From contig CANQRF010000004.1 of the NCBI GenBank assembly GCA_947626195.1, forward strand, positions 1-64,000: a stretch of DNA of 64,000 bases, in the 5' to 3' direction. Positions 1 to 9,660 of this stretch are shown piece by piece. The notes beneath the pieces were generated by a model. It did not search any database, was not told where the DNA came from, and saw only the letters and a list, made by a program, of their open reading frames with translations. The DNA is from an uncultured Eggerthellaceae bacterium. GTDB taxonomy: Bacteria; Actinomycetota; Coriobacteriia; Coriobacteriales; Eggerthellaceae. Position 1 is the stretch's first letter. Each line of letters begins with the position of its first letter. A program made the position numbers and the translations under genes.

Positions 1-19
1 CATACTTCGTCTCCTTTCA
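1..19 (-). promoter_or_regulatory. Shine-Dalgarno and start codon of a gene leaving the left edge
   Basis: Read on the minus strand, GAAAGGAG lies about 7 nt before an ATG occupying the first three bases of the window. The spacing and strength are those of a good ribosome site, so a minus-strand gene very probably starts here and runs out of the window. Nothing of its product is visible. Confidence 0.6.
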
Positions 20-152
20 TGAAGAAGGACTCTCTTCAATTTGCGCGGAGAAGAAATGGTCAAAATAGCCACAAAAACTATTCGAGAAATCGTGCATTTG
101 CTATAACAGCGGCGATGCCCCGCTGCGACGGGCGATATCGGTTTGAGACAAT

Positions 153-180
153 CCCGCGCGTTTGTGAAGCTAGGCGCGGG
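153..180 (-). terminator. Possible terminator hairpin downstream of the hybrid kinase
   Basis: CCCGCGC and GCGCGGG form a perfect 7-bp stem around a 14-nt loop. On the minus strand it is followed by a weak ATTGTCTC tail, about 130 bp past the kinase stop codon. It could equally be a hairpin in the leader of the gene starting at the left edge. Confidence 0.3.
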
Positions 181-310
181 GTTCCCTCTCTCTTCTGCCG
201 TTTGCTTCTTCTTCACCAAAGCGATCATAGACAACACGACTGAGAATATCGCGCAAACCGCGATGACCTCTCGCACTCCCGCAAACCCCGCAAATCGCGT
301 TGGCCTCTCG

Positions 311-2641
311 CTATTCCTTCCCACCGAGGTATTTATCCAGCACGTCGCTCAGCTCGCGCATGTTGAGCGGCTTCGTCAGATACGCGTCCACGCCCGCCTC
401 GCGTGAACAGCGGAAGCCTTCCTCGTAGGCGTCGGCGGTCGTCGCCACTACGGGCATGGTCTTCGTGTCCTCGCGATCCAGTGCGCGTATCTCACGCGTG
501 GCGTCGTCGCCGCTCATGCGGGGCATGCGCATGTCCATGAGGATGATGTCGTAGTAGTTCAGCGCGGAGTCCTTCACCATCTGAACCGCCGTGTCGCCAT
601 CGTCAGCTTCCTCGGAGATGATGCCGCGCTCGCTGAGCACCGAGATCGTGATCTCGCGCGAAAGGTCGTCGTCATCCACCACCAAGGCGCGCTTGCCATC
701 GTAGCGCACCGAGCTCTTCGTCGTCTGGTCGGCGGCTGCTTCTTTCGCTTCGGCAGCTTCCGCCGGCGCAATGTCGGAGGAAGCGCGCTGCAGGGGAAGC
801 GTGATCGTGAAGCGCGACCCAACGCCCAGCTCGCTTTCCACATCGATCGTGCCGCCCATCAGCTTCACAAGGTTGTTCGTGATCGTCATGCCGAGGCCGG
901 TGCCCTCCGTATGGCCGACTTGGCTCGTGGCGTCGCGCTCGAACGGCTTGAAGATCTTCGCTCTGAATTCGGGCGTCATGCCGCAGCCGTCATCTTCCAC
1001 GACGATGCGGTAGAGGCAGTAATTCGCGGTGCTCGCGATCTCGGAGAATGTCACGCGCACGTGGCCGCCCGATTGGGTGAATTTCAGAGCGTTTCCGATG
1101 GTGTTGGAAAGAATCTGGTTCACGCGCAGCTTGTCGCAGATCACGCCGTTATGCACGACGGCGCTGCTGTCTACGCGGAAATCGAGCCCGCGGAGGACGG
1201 CCTCGGGCGAGTAGAGCCGCTGGGCCTCGTTCGCGAGCGCGTGAAGGTCGGTGTATTCCTCATTGAGCGCCACCTTGCCGCTCTCGATGCGGCTCACGTC
1301 CAAGATGTCGTTCACGAGATTTCCCAAATGCTCGCTGGAAAGGCGGATCTTCTGCAGGCAATCGTGCACGCGCTCGGTGTCGTCGATATGGTCGAGCGCG
1401 ATGGTGGCGAAGCCCGTGATGGAGTTGAGCGGCGTGCGGAAATCGTGCGACATGTTCGTGAGGAACGTCGATTTCGCGCTGCTTGCCTGCTCGGCCATGT
1501 TGAGCGCCGCTTGCAGGGCGTCGCGCTGGCGGAGCTGTTCGAGCATCTGGTCGTTCACGTTGCGTGCCGCGAGCACGATGTGGTTTCCGGGTTCGGGCGA
1601 GCGGAACACGCGCAGCTCAACGTATTGGTTGTTGTGTTCGAAGCGGCGGTGGAAGCTGATCGAGAACTCCTTCGGGGAGGAGCTGAAGCGCCGTATCATG
1701 CGTTCGCGATCCATCTCGGCGAGAAAGCGCTCGCGATCCTCCTCGACCACATAGCTTTTGGCGTATTGGGAGATGAATTCGTCGTACGACATCCCCTCGG
1801 TGCCAGCCCCTGAGATCTGCGCGGAGAGCGGATTGTAGACGCGGTAGGCGACGGCGATGTCTTTGTCGAGATCGGCCAAGTAAAGCGCATAGTTTTCCTG
1901 GCTCAGCGAATCGATGATGTTCATGCGGCGTGCGCTGATGTTCTCGGCGCGCTTCGTTCGGGTGATGTCCTCGATGAAGCCGTAGCCGAAGCGGTCGGTG
2001 CGGCCCGTGTGCGAGAGGCTCAAGCGCACCCAGCGCCCGTCTTCGAGCTGCGTTTCCTCGAGGATATTTGACGAGGGGTCGGAGAAGTTCCTCAGTTGAT
2101 CGAGCGCCGAGGTCGCCTGCTCGCCCTTGAACAGCGTGTCCACCAAATCGGAAACTTCCAGATAGCCGCGCCCGAGCCCGCAGATCTCCCGCGCCGTCTG
2201 CGTGAGCATGACCACCTGGAGGTGGTAGTCGAAGAAGACCATTCCCGCGGTCACATTTTGAAGCGAATGGTGGGCACGTCCCATGAAGCTCGTGACGTCC
2301 TGTAGGAGAAAGCCGCAGTACTCGGGCATGATGGGGAAGGCGACCACATCGAGGAACTGCTCGAGCATGTCGGAGACGAGCTCGAACTCGCTGCCGGTGT
2401 TGTGGTAGGCGGCCTCGTAAAAGTGCTCGAGCCACGTTCGATCGCCGCCCCACATCGCATAGGCGCCGCGCCCCTGAAGCTCCTCGACCGTTTGGCCGGT
2501 CATCGCCGCCATGGCGGGGTTCAGGTAGGCATAGGTGAAATCGAGCGGCTCGCCGTCGCTATTCACGAAAACGCGCGCAATGCCAAAGGGCTGAGGGCTC
2601 TTATCGAAAATCTCTGCGCAGGCACCAAGCAGCGTCTGCAT
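311..2641 (-). CDS. Cytoplasmic PAS-type hybrid sensor histidine kinase with C-terminal receiver
   Basis: This 776-residue protein senses an unknown signal and relays phosphate from His to Asp within one chain. The first ~380 residues look like a chain of PAS-like sensor modules and contain no membrane segment. The dimerisation H-box NMSHDFRTPLNS places the phosphoacceptor at His399. The kinase domain has an N-box (NTIGNALKF, 513-521), DGCGM at 551 and GTGLGM at 580. An Ala/Glu-rich linker leads to a receiver with acidic residues near 655-658, phosphoacceptor Asp703 and Lys757. The start has a GAGGTGA ribosome site. No separate output regulator or phosphotransfer protein lies beside it, so the output is unknown. 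It follows icd on the same strand after 89 bp. Confidence 0.9.
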   Translation of the reverse strand: MQTLLGACAEIFDKSPQPFGIARVFVNSDGEPLDFTYAYLNPAMAAMTGQTVEELQGRGAYAMWGGDRTWLEHFYEAAYHNTGSEFELVSDMLEQFLDVVAFPIMPEYCGFLLQDVTSFMGRAHHSLQNVTAGMVFFDYHLQVVMLTQTAREICGLGRGYLEVSDLVDTLFKGEQATSALDQLRNFSDPSSNILEETQLEDGRWVRLSLSHTGRTDRFGYGFIEDITRTKRAENISARRMNIIDSLSQENYALYLADLDKDIAVAYRVYNPLSAQISGAGTEGMSYDEFISQYAKSYVVEEDRERFLAEMDRERMIRRFSSSPKEFSISFHRRFEHNNQYVELRVFRSPEPGNHIVLAARNVNDQMLEQLRQRDALQAALNMAEQASSAKSTFLTNMSHDFRTPLNSITGFATIALDHIDDTERVHDCLQKIRLSSEHLGNLVNDILDVSRIESGKVALNEEYTDLHALANEAQRLYSPEAVLRGLDFRVDSSAVVHNGVICDKLRVNQILSNTIGNALKFTQSGGHVRVTFSEIASTANYCLYRIVVEDDGCGMTPEFRAKIFKPFERDATSQVGHTEGTGLGMTITNNLVKLMGGTIDVESELGVGSRFTITLPLQRASSDIAPAEAAEAKEAAADQTTKSSVRYDGKRALVVDDDDLSREITISVLSERGIISEEADDGDTAVQMVKDSALNYYDIILMDMRMPRMSGDDATREIRALDREDTKTMPVVATTADAYEEGFRCSREAGVDAYLTKPLNMRELSDVLDKYLGGKE

Positions 2642-2730
2642 CGTTCACCTCGCTTCCACGTGCGTTTATGCGGTTAAAAGTCACCTTTCGGGCATAAGAC
2701 GAGCACAAGTATAGCGATAGGTCAAACGAA

Positions 2731-3930
2731 TCACTTCAAGCGTTGCGCGATTGAAAGAATGAAGTCTTTCGTCGAGAGCGTCTTCGGGTTGGGGAGCGTG
2801 GTGATGCGCGCCAAATCGCCCGTCATCTCGCCCGATTCGATGGTCGCAAGCGTCGCGTGCTCCAGCCTGTCGGCGAATTCCGCGAGTTCGGGAAGGTTGT
2901 CCAGCTCGCCGCGTTTCCTTAAGGCTCCCGTCCAGGCGAAGATGGTCGCCACCGAGTTCGTGGAGGTCTCCTCGCCCTTGAGGTGCTTGTAGTAATGGCG
3001 CTGCACTGTGCCGTGCGCCGCCTCGTATTCGTAGACGCCGCTCGGGGAAACGAGGACGCTCGTCATCATGGCGAGCGAGCCGAACGCAGAGGACACCATA
3101 TCGCTCATTACATCGCCATCGTAGTTCTTGCACGCCCAGATGAAGCCGCCCTCGGCCTTCATCACGCGCGCCACCGCGTCGTCGATGAGCGTGTAGAAAT
3201 ATTCGATGCCCGCCTCATCGAAGCGCGGGGCATACTCGCGATCGTAAATGTCTTGGAAGATGTCCTTGAAACGATGGTCGTAGATCTTCGAGATGGTGTC
3301 TTTCGTGGCGAACCAAATATCCTGCTTGGTGCTCAGGGCGTATTCGAAGCAACTGCGTGCGAAGCTCTCGATGGAAGCGTCGGTGTTGTGGATGCCCTGC
3401 ACCACGCCGGCGCCGTCGAAGTCGTGGATGAGCTCGCGCACCTCGGAGCCGTCGGCTTTCGTGTAGACGAGCTCCACCTTGCCCGGGCCGCTCACGCGGA
3501 TCTCGGTGTTCTTATACACGTCGCCATAGGCGTGACGTGCGATGGTGATGGGCTTTTTCCAGTTGCGAACACAGGGTTCGATGCCCGCCACCTGAATAGG
3601 CGTGCGGAACACCGTGCCGTCGAGCGCCGCGCGGATGGTGCCGTTCGGGCTCTTCCACATCTTCTTCAGGTGGTATTCGTCCACGCGTGCCGCATTTGGC
3701 GTGATGGTGGCGCACTTCACCGCCACGCCGAGGCGCTTCGTGGCCTCAGCGGCCTCGATGGTCACGCGGTCGTCGGTTTCGTTGCGATGCTCCAAGCCGA
3801 GGTCGTAGTATTCGGTCTTCAGGTCGATGAAGGGGTGGAGCAGCTCGTCTTTGATGAGTTGCCAGATGATGCGCGTCATCTCGTCGCCGTCCATTTCCAC
3901 GAGCGGGGTGGTCATCGCGATCTTTTTCAT
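2731..3930 (-). CDS. icd: NADP-dependent isocitrate dehydrogenase
   Basis: It oxidatively decarboxylates isocitrate to 2-oxoglutarate, supplying NADPH and the carbon skeleton for glutamate. At 399 residues it matches the ~400-residue homodimeric isocitrate dehydrogenases related to the eukaryotic NADP enzymes rather than the E. coli type. The N-terminal [13 protein letters not shown] is typical of that class. The open frame extends further upstream, but the ATG at 3930 has AAGGAAGG at good spacing, and the upstream codons fall in a short-repeat region, so this start is preferred. It is divergent from pckA. Confidence 0.93.
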   Translation of the reverse strand: MKKIAMTTPLVEMDGDEMTRIIWQLIKDELLHPFIDLKTEYYDLGLEHRNETDDRVTIEAAEATKRLGVAVKCATITPNAARVDEYHLKKMWKSPNGTIRAALDGTVFRTPIQVAGIEPCVRNWKKPITIARHAYGDVYKNTEIRVSGPGKVELVYTKADGSEVRELIHDFDGAGVVQGIHNTDASIESFARSCFEYALSTKQDIWFATKDTISKIYDHRFKDIFQDIYDREYAPRFDEAGIEYFYTLIDDAVARVMKAEGGFIWACKNYDGDVMSDMVSSAFGSLAMMTSVLVSPSGVYEYEAAHGTVQRHYYKHLKGEETSTNSVATIFAWTGALRKRGELDNLPELAEFADRLEHATLATIESGEMTGDLARITTLPNPKTLSTKDFILSIAQRLK

Positions 3931-3991
3931 GGGAAACCTTCCTTCTGCGCTCTGCCGACCCTTTTGCGCTTTGTCGGCTCCTTCTGCGTTT

Positions 3992-4047
3992 CGGCACCAT
4001 GCCTGCGCTTTGTTGACGCCCTTGCGCGCGGCACCATGCCTGCGCTT
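3992..4047. repeat. Two 19-bp direct repeats upstream of icd
   Basis: CGGCACCATGCCTGCGCTT occurs exactly at 3992-4010 and 4029-4047, a 37-bp period, within a run of looser TGCGCTTTG-like repeats from about 3946. It sits between icd and its likely promoter, so it would be in the icd leader. GGCACCATGCC-like words recur as an inverted repeat near 26.15-26.21 kb upstream of the LuxR-type regulator. Confidence 0.75.
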
Positions 4048-4154
4048 GTGCGGTCTATATATATTAGTAAAAAACATCGGGCGAACGTGAGACATTTCAG
4101 CATGAAATAATTACTTAACATCCGTGCTTTCGGTTTTTTAAGAAATGCGCGAAT

Positions 4155-4181
4155 TTGACTTTGCGGCAAGTAGGGTACAAT
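4155..4181 (+). promoter_or_regulatory. Likely sigma-70-type promoter of pckA
   Basis: TTGACT at 4155-4160 and TACAAT at 4176-4181 are separated by 15 bp (16 if TTTGAC is used as the -35). The pckA start codon is 67 bp downstream. TACAAT recurs as the -10 element at several other gene starts in this window. Confidence 0.5.
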
Positions 4182-4248
4182 AGTACCTTCAACTTTCTGT
4201 TAATCCGACGAGATACGTAATGCTGGCATATTTGGAAAGGTTTTACCC

Positions 4249-5826
4249 ATGAAGCAAACAACTGCCGAAAAATTCGGTTTCGTTCCCTCATCTGGTGCGA
4301 TCTACCGCAATCTGAAGCCCGCGACCCTGCTTGAGCATGCGATCAGGCGCGGGGAGGGCCACCTGAGCAAATCGGGCGCCTTGGTGGTCTACACCGGCAC
4401 GCGCACGGGGCGTTCGGCGAAGGACAAGTTCATCGTGGATTCGCGAGGCGTGCACGACCAAATTGCGTGGGGGAAGGTGAACGTCCCCGTTGATCAGGAG
4501 GTTTTCGACGATCTATATCACCGCGTGCTCCTGCACTTCTCGCAGCAGGACGTCTATGTGGTGAACGGCTATGCGGGAGCCTCGCCTGAATACGCGATCC
4601 AGTTCCGCATCGTCACCGAGCTCGCCTCGCAGGCGCTTTTCATCCATCAGCTGCTGCGCCGTCCGACCGACGAGCAGCTCATCACGTTCAAATCGGAATA
4701 CACGGTGCTCGTGGCGCCCACCTTCAAATGCGTTCCCGAGCGCGACCACACGAATTCCGATGCCGCCATCATGCTCGACCTCGAGCACAAGCGCATCATC
4801 ATCGTGGGCACGCAGTATTCGGGCGAGATCAAGAAATCCATCTTCTCCATCATGAACTACATCCTGCCCTCGCGCGGGGTGTTCCCGATGCATTGCTCGG
4901 CGAACATCGGCGCCGATGGCAAGACCGCGATCTTCTTCGGCCTCTCCGGCACGGGCAAGACGACGATCTCCGCGGTGCCCGAGCGCCGTTTGATCGGCGA
5001 CGACGAGCACGGTTGGGCCGACGACGAGGTGTTCAACTTCGAGGGCGGCTGCTACGCGAAGTGCATCGACCTTTCCGAGGAACATGAGCCTGACATCTAT
5101 CGCGCCATTCGTTTCGGCTCGCTCGTGGAGAACGTCGTTTTGGATCCTGATTCGCGCGAGCTCGATTTCGCGGACGACTCGCTGACGATGAACACGCGCG
5201 TGGCCTATCCGATCGAATACATCGACAACATCGAGCCGAGCGGCAGGGGATCGGTGCCCTCCACGGTGATTTTCCTGACCGCCGACGCGTTCGGCGTGCT
5301 GCCCCCGATTTCAAAACTCACGCTTAATCAGGCGCGATACTATTTCCTGAGCGGCTACACCTCGAAGGTGGCGGGCACCGAGATGGGCATCGAGGATCCC
5401 GTCCCCACCTTCTCCACCTGCTTTGGCGAGCCGTTTCTGCCGCTTGATCCGGTTCTTTATGCGAAGATGCTGAAAGAGAAGGTGGAGGCCGCCGGCGCCG
5501 ATGTCTTTCTGGTGAACACGGGATGGAACGGCAAGGGAACGCGCATGGCGATCAAGCACACGCGCGCGATGGTGGATGCGGCGCTCAACGGCCAGCTTTC
5601 CGAAGAGGCCGGCGTGGAGTTCGTCACCGACCCGTACTTCGGGCTCGCGGTGCCGACTACCTGTCCGAACGTGCCCGATGAGGTGCTGATTCCCTCGCGC
5701 TCATGGGACGATCATGAGGCGTACGAGGCCGCTGCGAAGAAGCTCGCCGGCATGTTCCGCCAGAACTTCGAGGCGAAATACGACCACGTTCCGGAAGAAA
5801 TTAAATTGGCAGGGCCAACTGCGTAG
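4249..5826 (+). CDS. pckA: Phosphoenolpyruvate carboxykinase (ATP)
   Basis: It interconverts oxaloacetate plus ATP with PEP, CO2 and ADP. In fermenting anaerobes the reaction often runs towards oxaloacetate to feed fumarate respiration (inference here). The 525-residue length is normal. The sequence shows the nucleotide loop GLSGTGKT at 231-238, metal-binding Asp251/Asp252 in GDDEHGW, the substrate region RTGRSAKDKF near 52-61 and MHCSANIG near 214. The start has GGAAAGG 8 nt upstream. The stop codon abuts the dispersed 128-bp repeat directly, with no spacer. Confidence 0.96.
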   Translation: MKQTTAEKFGFVPSSGAIYRNLKPATLLEHAIRRGEGHLSKSGALVVYTGTRTGRSAKDKFIVDSRGVHDQIAWGKVNVPVDQEVFDDLYHRVLLHFSQQDVYVVNGYAGASPEYAIQFRIVTELASQALFIHQLLRRPTDEQLITFKSEYTVLVAPTFKCVPERDHTNSDAAIMLDLEHKRIIIVGTQYSGEIKKSIFSIMNYILPSRGVFPMHCSANIGADGKTAIFFGLSGTGKTTISAVPERRLIGDDEHGWADDEVFNFEGGCYAKCIDLSEEHEPDIYRAIRFGSLVENVVLDPDSRELDFADDSLTMNTRVAYPIEYIDNIEPSGRGSVPSTVIFLTADAFGVLPPISKLTLNQARYYFLSGYTSKVAGTEMGIEDPVPTFSTCFGEPFLPLDPVLYAKMLKEKVEAAGADVFLVNTGWNGKGTRMAIKHTRAMVDAALNGQLSEEAGVEFVTDPYFGLAVPTTCPNVPDEVLIPSRSWDDHEAYEAAAKKLAGMFRQNFEAKYDHVPEEIKLAGPTA

Positions 5827-5954
5827 CCGCTCGGGCGAGGGGGCGTTCGAGTTCAAGGGCCTCGCGGACGTTGAGTAGATTCGCCGCTCGCGCATTATGG
5901 CGAATTTCTCAACTGCTCGGCATTCACTCTCAACCCCCTCTGCCCTTCGCGAAA
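5827..5954. repeat. Dispersed 128-bp repeat, copy A
   Basis: By eye, all but three of 128 positions match copy B at 41130-41257, in the same orientation. Copy A begins at the first base after the pckA stop codon. Its first ~20 bases are the right arm of the CCGCTCGGGCGAGGGGGCG terminator-like hairpin family; the left arm present before copy B is missing here. Neither copy has a convincing reading frame. Confidence 0.9.
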
Positions 5955-5968
5955 GAGACTTCCTGCGC

Positions 5969-6718
5969 TTAGAACGTGAAGGTGCCGCCGTCGCCCCATT
6001 CCCATGAGCCTTCGACGCCGTAGTGGTGCGCCACCGCCATGAAGTGGAATTTCGCGATGCCGAGGTCGGTGTACTCGAGGCCGGTCTTCACGCGGATGAG
6101 CTTCGCGGTCACGCGATTCTCGCCGTCCCAGATGAACTTCACCGGCTGCTCGTTGATCGCCGAGGGCGCCTTCCCCACGGCATCCATGCAGGCGCGCAGC
6201 CATTCGGGTGCCTGCGCGAGCGGCACGGGACCCTCATACATCGCCTCGAGCTTCTTGCTGCGTGCGCGGATGGTTGTTCTCACTGAACGCTGGCGCAGCG
6301 GGATCTTCGCGGGCGCATATCCCATCGGCACGACGTCGTGCACCACGTCGCCTTCGCGCAGCTCGGCACGGCAGGTCTCCTTGTCGTAGGTGCTCGCCAC
6401 CCAGCAGGTGCCGAGCCCGCACATCGTTGCCACGAGGACGAGGCGCTCGCCGTAGAACCCGAGCTTTTCCTCGGGAAGCTCGCCCTTCGGCGCGATGAGG
6501 GCCGCGTAGAGCGGGGCGTCGGTGGCGAACATGGCGCGCGCCATCGTGATCGCGGTGCCGTCTTCGCGCGGGCCGTAGAGCTGGAAGTTCATCTCGGGCT
6601 CGTTCTCGTTGATCTCGTCGATGTTCTCCTCAAGGGCGCGCAGCACGTCGCCCTCCACGGCGCGGGGTTCGAATGCGCGCATCGATATGCGGGTGTTGAT
6701 GGCTTCAATGATGTCCAT
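5969..6718 (-). CDS. Nitroreductase-like flavoprotein
   Basis: The 249-residue product resembles the nitroreductase superfamily, FMN proteins that reduce diverse substrates with NAD(P)H. It begins IIEAINTRISMRAFEP, the usual N-terminal helix with the Arg that contacts FMN phosphate, and carries VATMCGLGTCWVAS near 135-150, a typical mid-domain segment. The substrate cannot be predicted. The frame is open further upstream, but the ATG at 6718 starts the family domain and has AAGGAAAG upstream. It is divergent from ldh, sharing a ~115-bp intergenic region. Confidence 0.8.
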   Translation of the reverse strand: MDIIEAINTRISMRAFEPRAVEGDVLRALEENIDEINENEPEMNFQLYGPREDGTAITMARAMFATDAPLYAALIAPKGELPEEKLGFYGERLVLVATMCGLGTCWVASTYDKETCRAELREGDVVHDVVPMGYAPAKIPLRQRSVRTTIRARSKKLEAMYEGPVPLAQAPEWLRACMDAVGKAPSAINEQPVKFIWDGENRVTAKLIRVKTGLEYTDLGIAKFHFMAVAHHYGVEGSWEWGDGGTFTF

Positions 6719-6833
6719 AATGTCTCGCTTTCCTTGCGATAACCTGACGAAACGACGATTCTCCGGCAAAAATCTCCTTCCTATTATACGGTAGCAAGCA
6801 TGCTGAATGGGAAACGACGTGAAGGGAGGAGCC

Positions 6834-7802
6834 ATGGCAAAGCACATCGACGATCGGAAGGTGGCCATCATCGGCGTGGGGTTCGTGGGTTCGGCAACCG
6901 CGTTTGCGCTGCTTGAGAGCGGGCTTTTCTCCGAGATGGTGCTCGTGGATGTGGATCAGGCGCGTGCCGAGGGCGAGGCGCTCGACATCAGTCACGGCAT
7001 TCCCTTCGCGAGCCCCTGCAACATCTATGCGGGCACCTATGACGATATCGTCGATGCGAGCGTGATCGTGGTCACGGCGGGTGCGAACCAAAAACCCGGC
7101 GAGACGCGCATCGACCTCGTGAAGAAGAACGTGGCGATTCTGAAGGGCATCCTCGCCGAGATCCGCAAGCGCGATTGCGTGGGCGTGCTGCTCGTGGTTT
7201 CAAATCCCGTCGACATCCTCACGTACGTGGCGGCGAAGCTCTCCGGCATGCCGCAGAACCGTGTGCTGGGCTCGGGTACGGTGCTCGACACGGCGCGCCT
7301 CAAACGCTTCATCGGGCTGGGACTGAATGTCGATTCGCGCAACGTGCACGTGCGCATTCTCGGGGAACATGGCGACAGCGAGATCATCGCGTGGAGCAAC
7401 GCGCACGTTTCGGGCGTGCCGCTCGAGGATGTGTTCCACATGCGCGTGGAGGGCAGCTACGAGCAGTTCCGCCATGAGATCGCCGATCGCGTGCGCAACA
7501 GCGCCTATGACATCATCGCGAAGAAGGGCGCGACCTATTACGGCATCGCGCTTTCCGTGAAGCGCATCTGCGAGGCGATCGTGCGCGACGAGAAGTCGGT
7601 GCTTTCCATCTCCACCGTGCTCGCGGGCGAATACGGGCTCACCGATGTGGCGCTGAGCACGCCGTGCGTGGTGGGGGAGTATGGCATCGAGGGCACGCTG
7701 CCGCCGGCGCTGAACTACGCCGAGCAGAACAGCCTGCGCGAATCGGCGCAGAAGCTCAAAGACGTCATCGCCGATCTCGACCTCTCTCTGCCCGAGGAAT
7801 AA
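6834..7802 (+). CDS. ldh: L-lactate dehydrogenase
   Basis: It reduces pyruvate to L-lactate with NADH. The 322-residue protein shows the NAD-binding GVGFVGSATAFALL near 14-27, AGANQKPGETR with Gln86 (malate dehydrogenases normally have Arg at this position), NPVDILTY near 125 and the catalytic His179 in GEHGDSE. Gln86 is the reason for calling it lactate rather than malate dehydrogenase. An in-frame ATG lies 27 nt upstream, but the one at 6834 follows AAGGGAGGAG directly and is chosen. Confidence 0.93.
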   Translation: MAKHIDDRKVAIIGVGFVGSATAFALLESGLFSEMVLVDVDQARAEGEALDISHGIPFASPCNIYAGTYDDIVDASVIVVTAGANQKPGETRIDLVKKNVAILKGILAEIRKRDCVGVLLVVSNPVDILTYVAAKLSGMPQNRVLGSGTVLDTARLKRFIGLGLNVDSRNVHVRILGEHGDSEIIAWSNAHVSGVPLEDVFHMRVEGSYEQFRHEIADRVRNSAYDIIAKKGATYYGIALSVKRICEAIVRDEKSVLSISTVLAGEYGLTDVALSTPCVVGEYGIEGTLPPALNYAEQNSLRESAQKLKDVIADLDLSLPEE

Positions 7803-8344
7803 ATTTGCAGAAAATGGCATTTCCGGACCACCGAGAGCGAAGATAGCCAGCAATTCCGTTTGCTAAAGCCTCTTTGTGCAAAAATTTGCGAACTTCGGGA
7901 TGCATTGCGAATGTTTTGCGGTAGGATAACGAATTACGTTTTGAAAAAGTGCTACGCGTGTTTTTTTGCAGCCTTGCAGATTGCCTCAAATGCGCGTGAC
8001 AAAACGATCTTGCGACGATGTTGCCGCTGGTTGAAGGAAAGGAAGCGGAAGGCGAAATGGCAGTTGCCTTCAAAAATGAAGAGAGCGTAGGCCAGACGGC
8101 CCTGCTTTCTTGCGCCTCGCAAGCCTTTTCTTCGAACCGTCTGCGACGACGTTAGTCGTTTTCGGGAATGCGGGCACGGCCATCGAGGTATCCCGCACTA
8201 CTTCTCGAAATCTTCTCCCCGCATGCGAAAAGCAGCGCTTCCATCTGCGCGCATTCTGCGGGATCTCTGCGTGTAGGAAACAAGGATGCAATGTGCGATG
8301 ACGGCGGTTGTCGCAGCGTGCCAAACGGTAATAGGAGGAAAAGA
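7803..8344. other. 542-bp intergenic region between ldh and argG, no gene recognised
   Basis: Base composition is lower in GC than the flanking genes around 7860-7990. No reading frame has a ribosome site or family resemblance, and no RNA family was recognised. It probably holds the argG promoter and a long leader. No convincing ArgR-type palindrome was seen. Confidence 0.5.
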
Positions 8345-9625
8345 ATGTCAGATCAAAAAGAACGCGTCGTGTTGGCTTATTCCGGCGGTTTGGATACGTC
8401 GGTGTGCATCAAATGGCTGCAGGACGAGAAGAACCTCGACGTCATCGCTGTTGTCGGAGACGTCGGCCAGGAGCATGACGGGCTTGAGAAGGTGAAGGAG
8501 CGCGCGCTGGCCACCGGCGCGATCGAATGCCTCGTCATCGACATGCGCGAGAAGTTCGCCAATGACTATCTCTCCTACGCGATCGCCGCCAATGCCATGT
8601 ATGAGAACAAGTATCCGCTGGTCAGCGCCCTTTCACGCCCCTTGATTGCGCGCCATCTCGTTGAGGTGGCCCATGAGTTCGGCGCGAAATACATCGCGCA
8701 TGGCTGCACGGGCAAGGGCAACGATCAGGTGCGCTTCGAATGCTCCATTACGATGCTCGATCCCACGCTCACCATCATCGCGCCTGTTCGCGAGTGGGAT
8801 CTGAAAACGCGCAATGAGGAGATGGATTGGGCCTCAGCGCATGGTGTGGAGGTGCCCACCACGAAGAAATCGCCCTATTCGATCGACGACAACCTGTGGG
8901 GGCGCGCCATCGAATGCGGCGTGTTGGAAGACCCGTGGATCGAGCCTCCTGAGGACATCTGGACGATGACGACCAGCCCGGAAGCGGCGCCCGATGAGCC
9001 CGAATACGTGGAAATCGAGTTTGCCGACGGGCTTCCCTGCGCGATCAACGGTGAGAAGGACGGCTTGCTCTCGATCATCGAGAAGATGAATGAGATCGCC
9101 GGCAAGCACGGCTACGGACGCCTTGACATGATTGAGAACCGTCTCGTCGGCGTGAAGAGCCGCGAGTGCTACGAAGTGCCGGGCGCGCTTGCCCTCATCG
9201 AGGCGCATCGCGCATTGGAGGCTCTCGTCCTTGAGCGCGCCGTGCTCCACAACAAGCTCGGCATCGAGCAAAGCTGGGCCGAGGCAGTCTACAACGGGCT
9301 GTGGTTCTCCCCGCTCAAAGAGGGCTACGACGCCTTCCTTGCCACCACGCAGCTCTGCGTCACGGGAACCATCCGCTTGAAGTTCTATAAGGGAAATGCC
9401 ACGGTCGTCGGCCGCAAGAGCGATTTCTCCCTCTATTCCTATGAGCTCGCCACCTACGATGAAGGCGACATGTTCGATCATAAGGCGGCGAAAGGCTTCA
9501 TCGACCTGCACGGCCTGACGAGCAAGGTGTGGGCGCGCAACCGCCACGAGCAGAACGTATGGACCTCGGTCTTCGGCGATGAGAGCGCGCGGTGGCTGAA
9601 GGGCAACCCGTGGATCAACCGCTGA
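8345..9625 (+). CDS. argG: Argininosuccinate synthase
   Basis: It joins citrulline and aspartate using ATP, the penultimate step of arginine synthesis. The 426-residue length is slightly above the ~400 usual. The N-terminal AYSGGLDTS (11-19) is the ATP-pyrophosphatase loop, and YIAHGCTGKGNDQVRFE near 117-133 is the family signature. The chosen ATG follows AGGAGG; the frame extends upstream but with non-coding-like composition. argH follows after 35 bp in the same orientation. Confidence 0.96.
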   Translation: MSDQKERVVLAYSGGLDTSVCIKWLQDEKNLDVIAVVGDVGQEHDGLEKVKERALATGAIECLVIDMREKFANDYLSYAIAANAMYENKYPLVSALSRPLIARHLVEVAHEFGAKYIAHGCTGKGNDQVRFECSITMLDPTLTIIAPVREWDLKTRNEEMDWASAHGVEVPTTKKSPYSIDDNLWGRAIECGVLEDPWIEPPEDIWTMTTSPEAAPDEPEYVEIEFADGLPCAINGEKDGLLSIIEKMNEIAGKHGYGRLDMIENRLVGVKSRECYEVPGALALIEAHRALEALVLERAVLHNKLGIEQSWAEAVYNGLWFSPLKEGYDAFLATTQLCVTGTIRLKFYKGNATVVGRKSDFSLYSYELATYDEGDMFDHKAAKGFIDLHGLTSKVWARNRHEQNVWTSVFGDESARWLKGNPWINR

Positions 9626-9660
9626 CGGGAAGAACGAAACCGAAGGATAGAGGAGAGCAC

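Noticed and set aside
911-1813. 300-codon plus-strand frame opposite the hybrid kinase
   Set aside because: Antisense shadow; the minus-strand kinase motifs are unambiguous.
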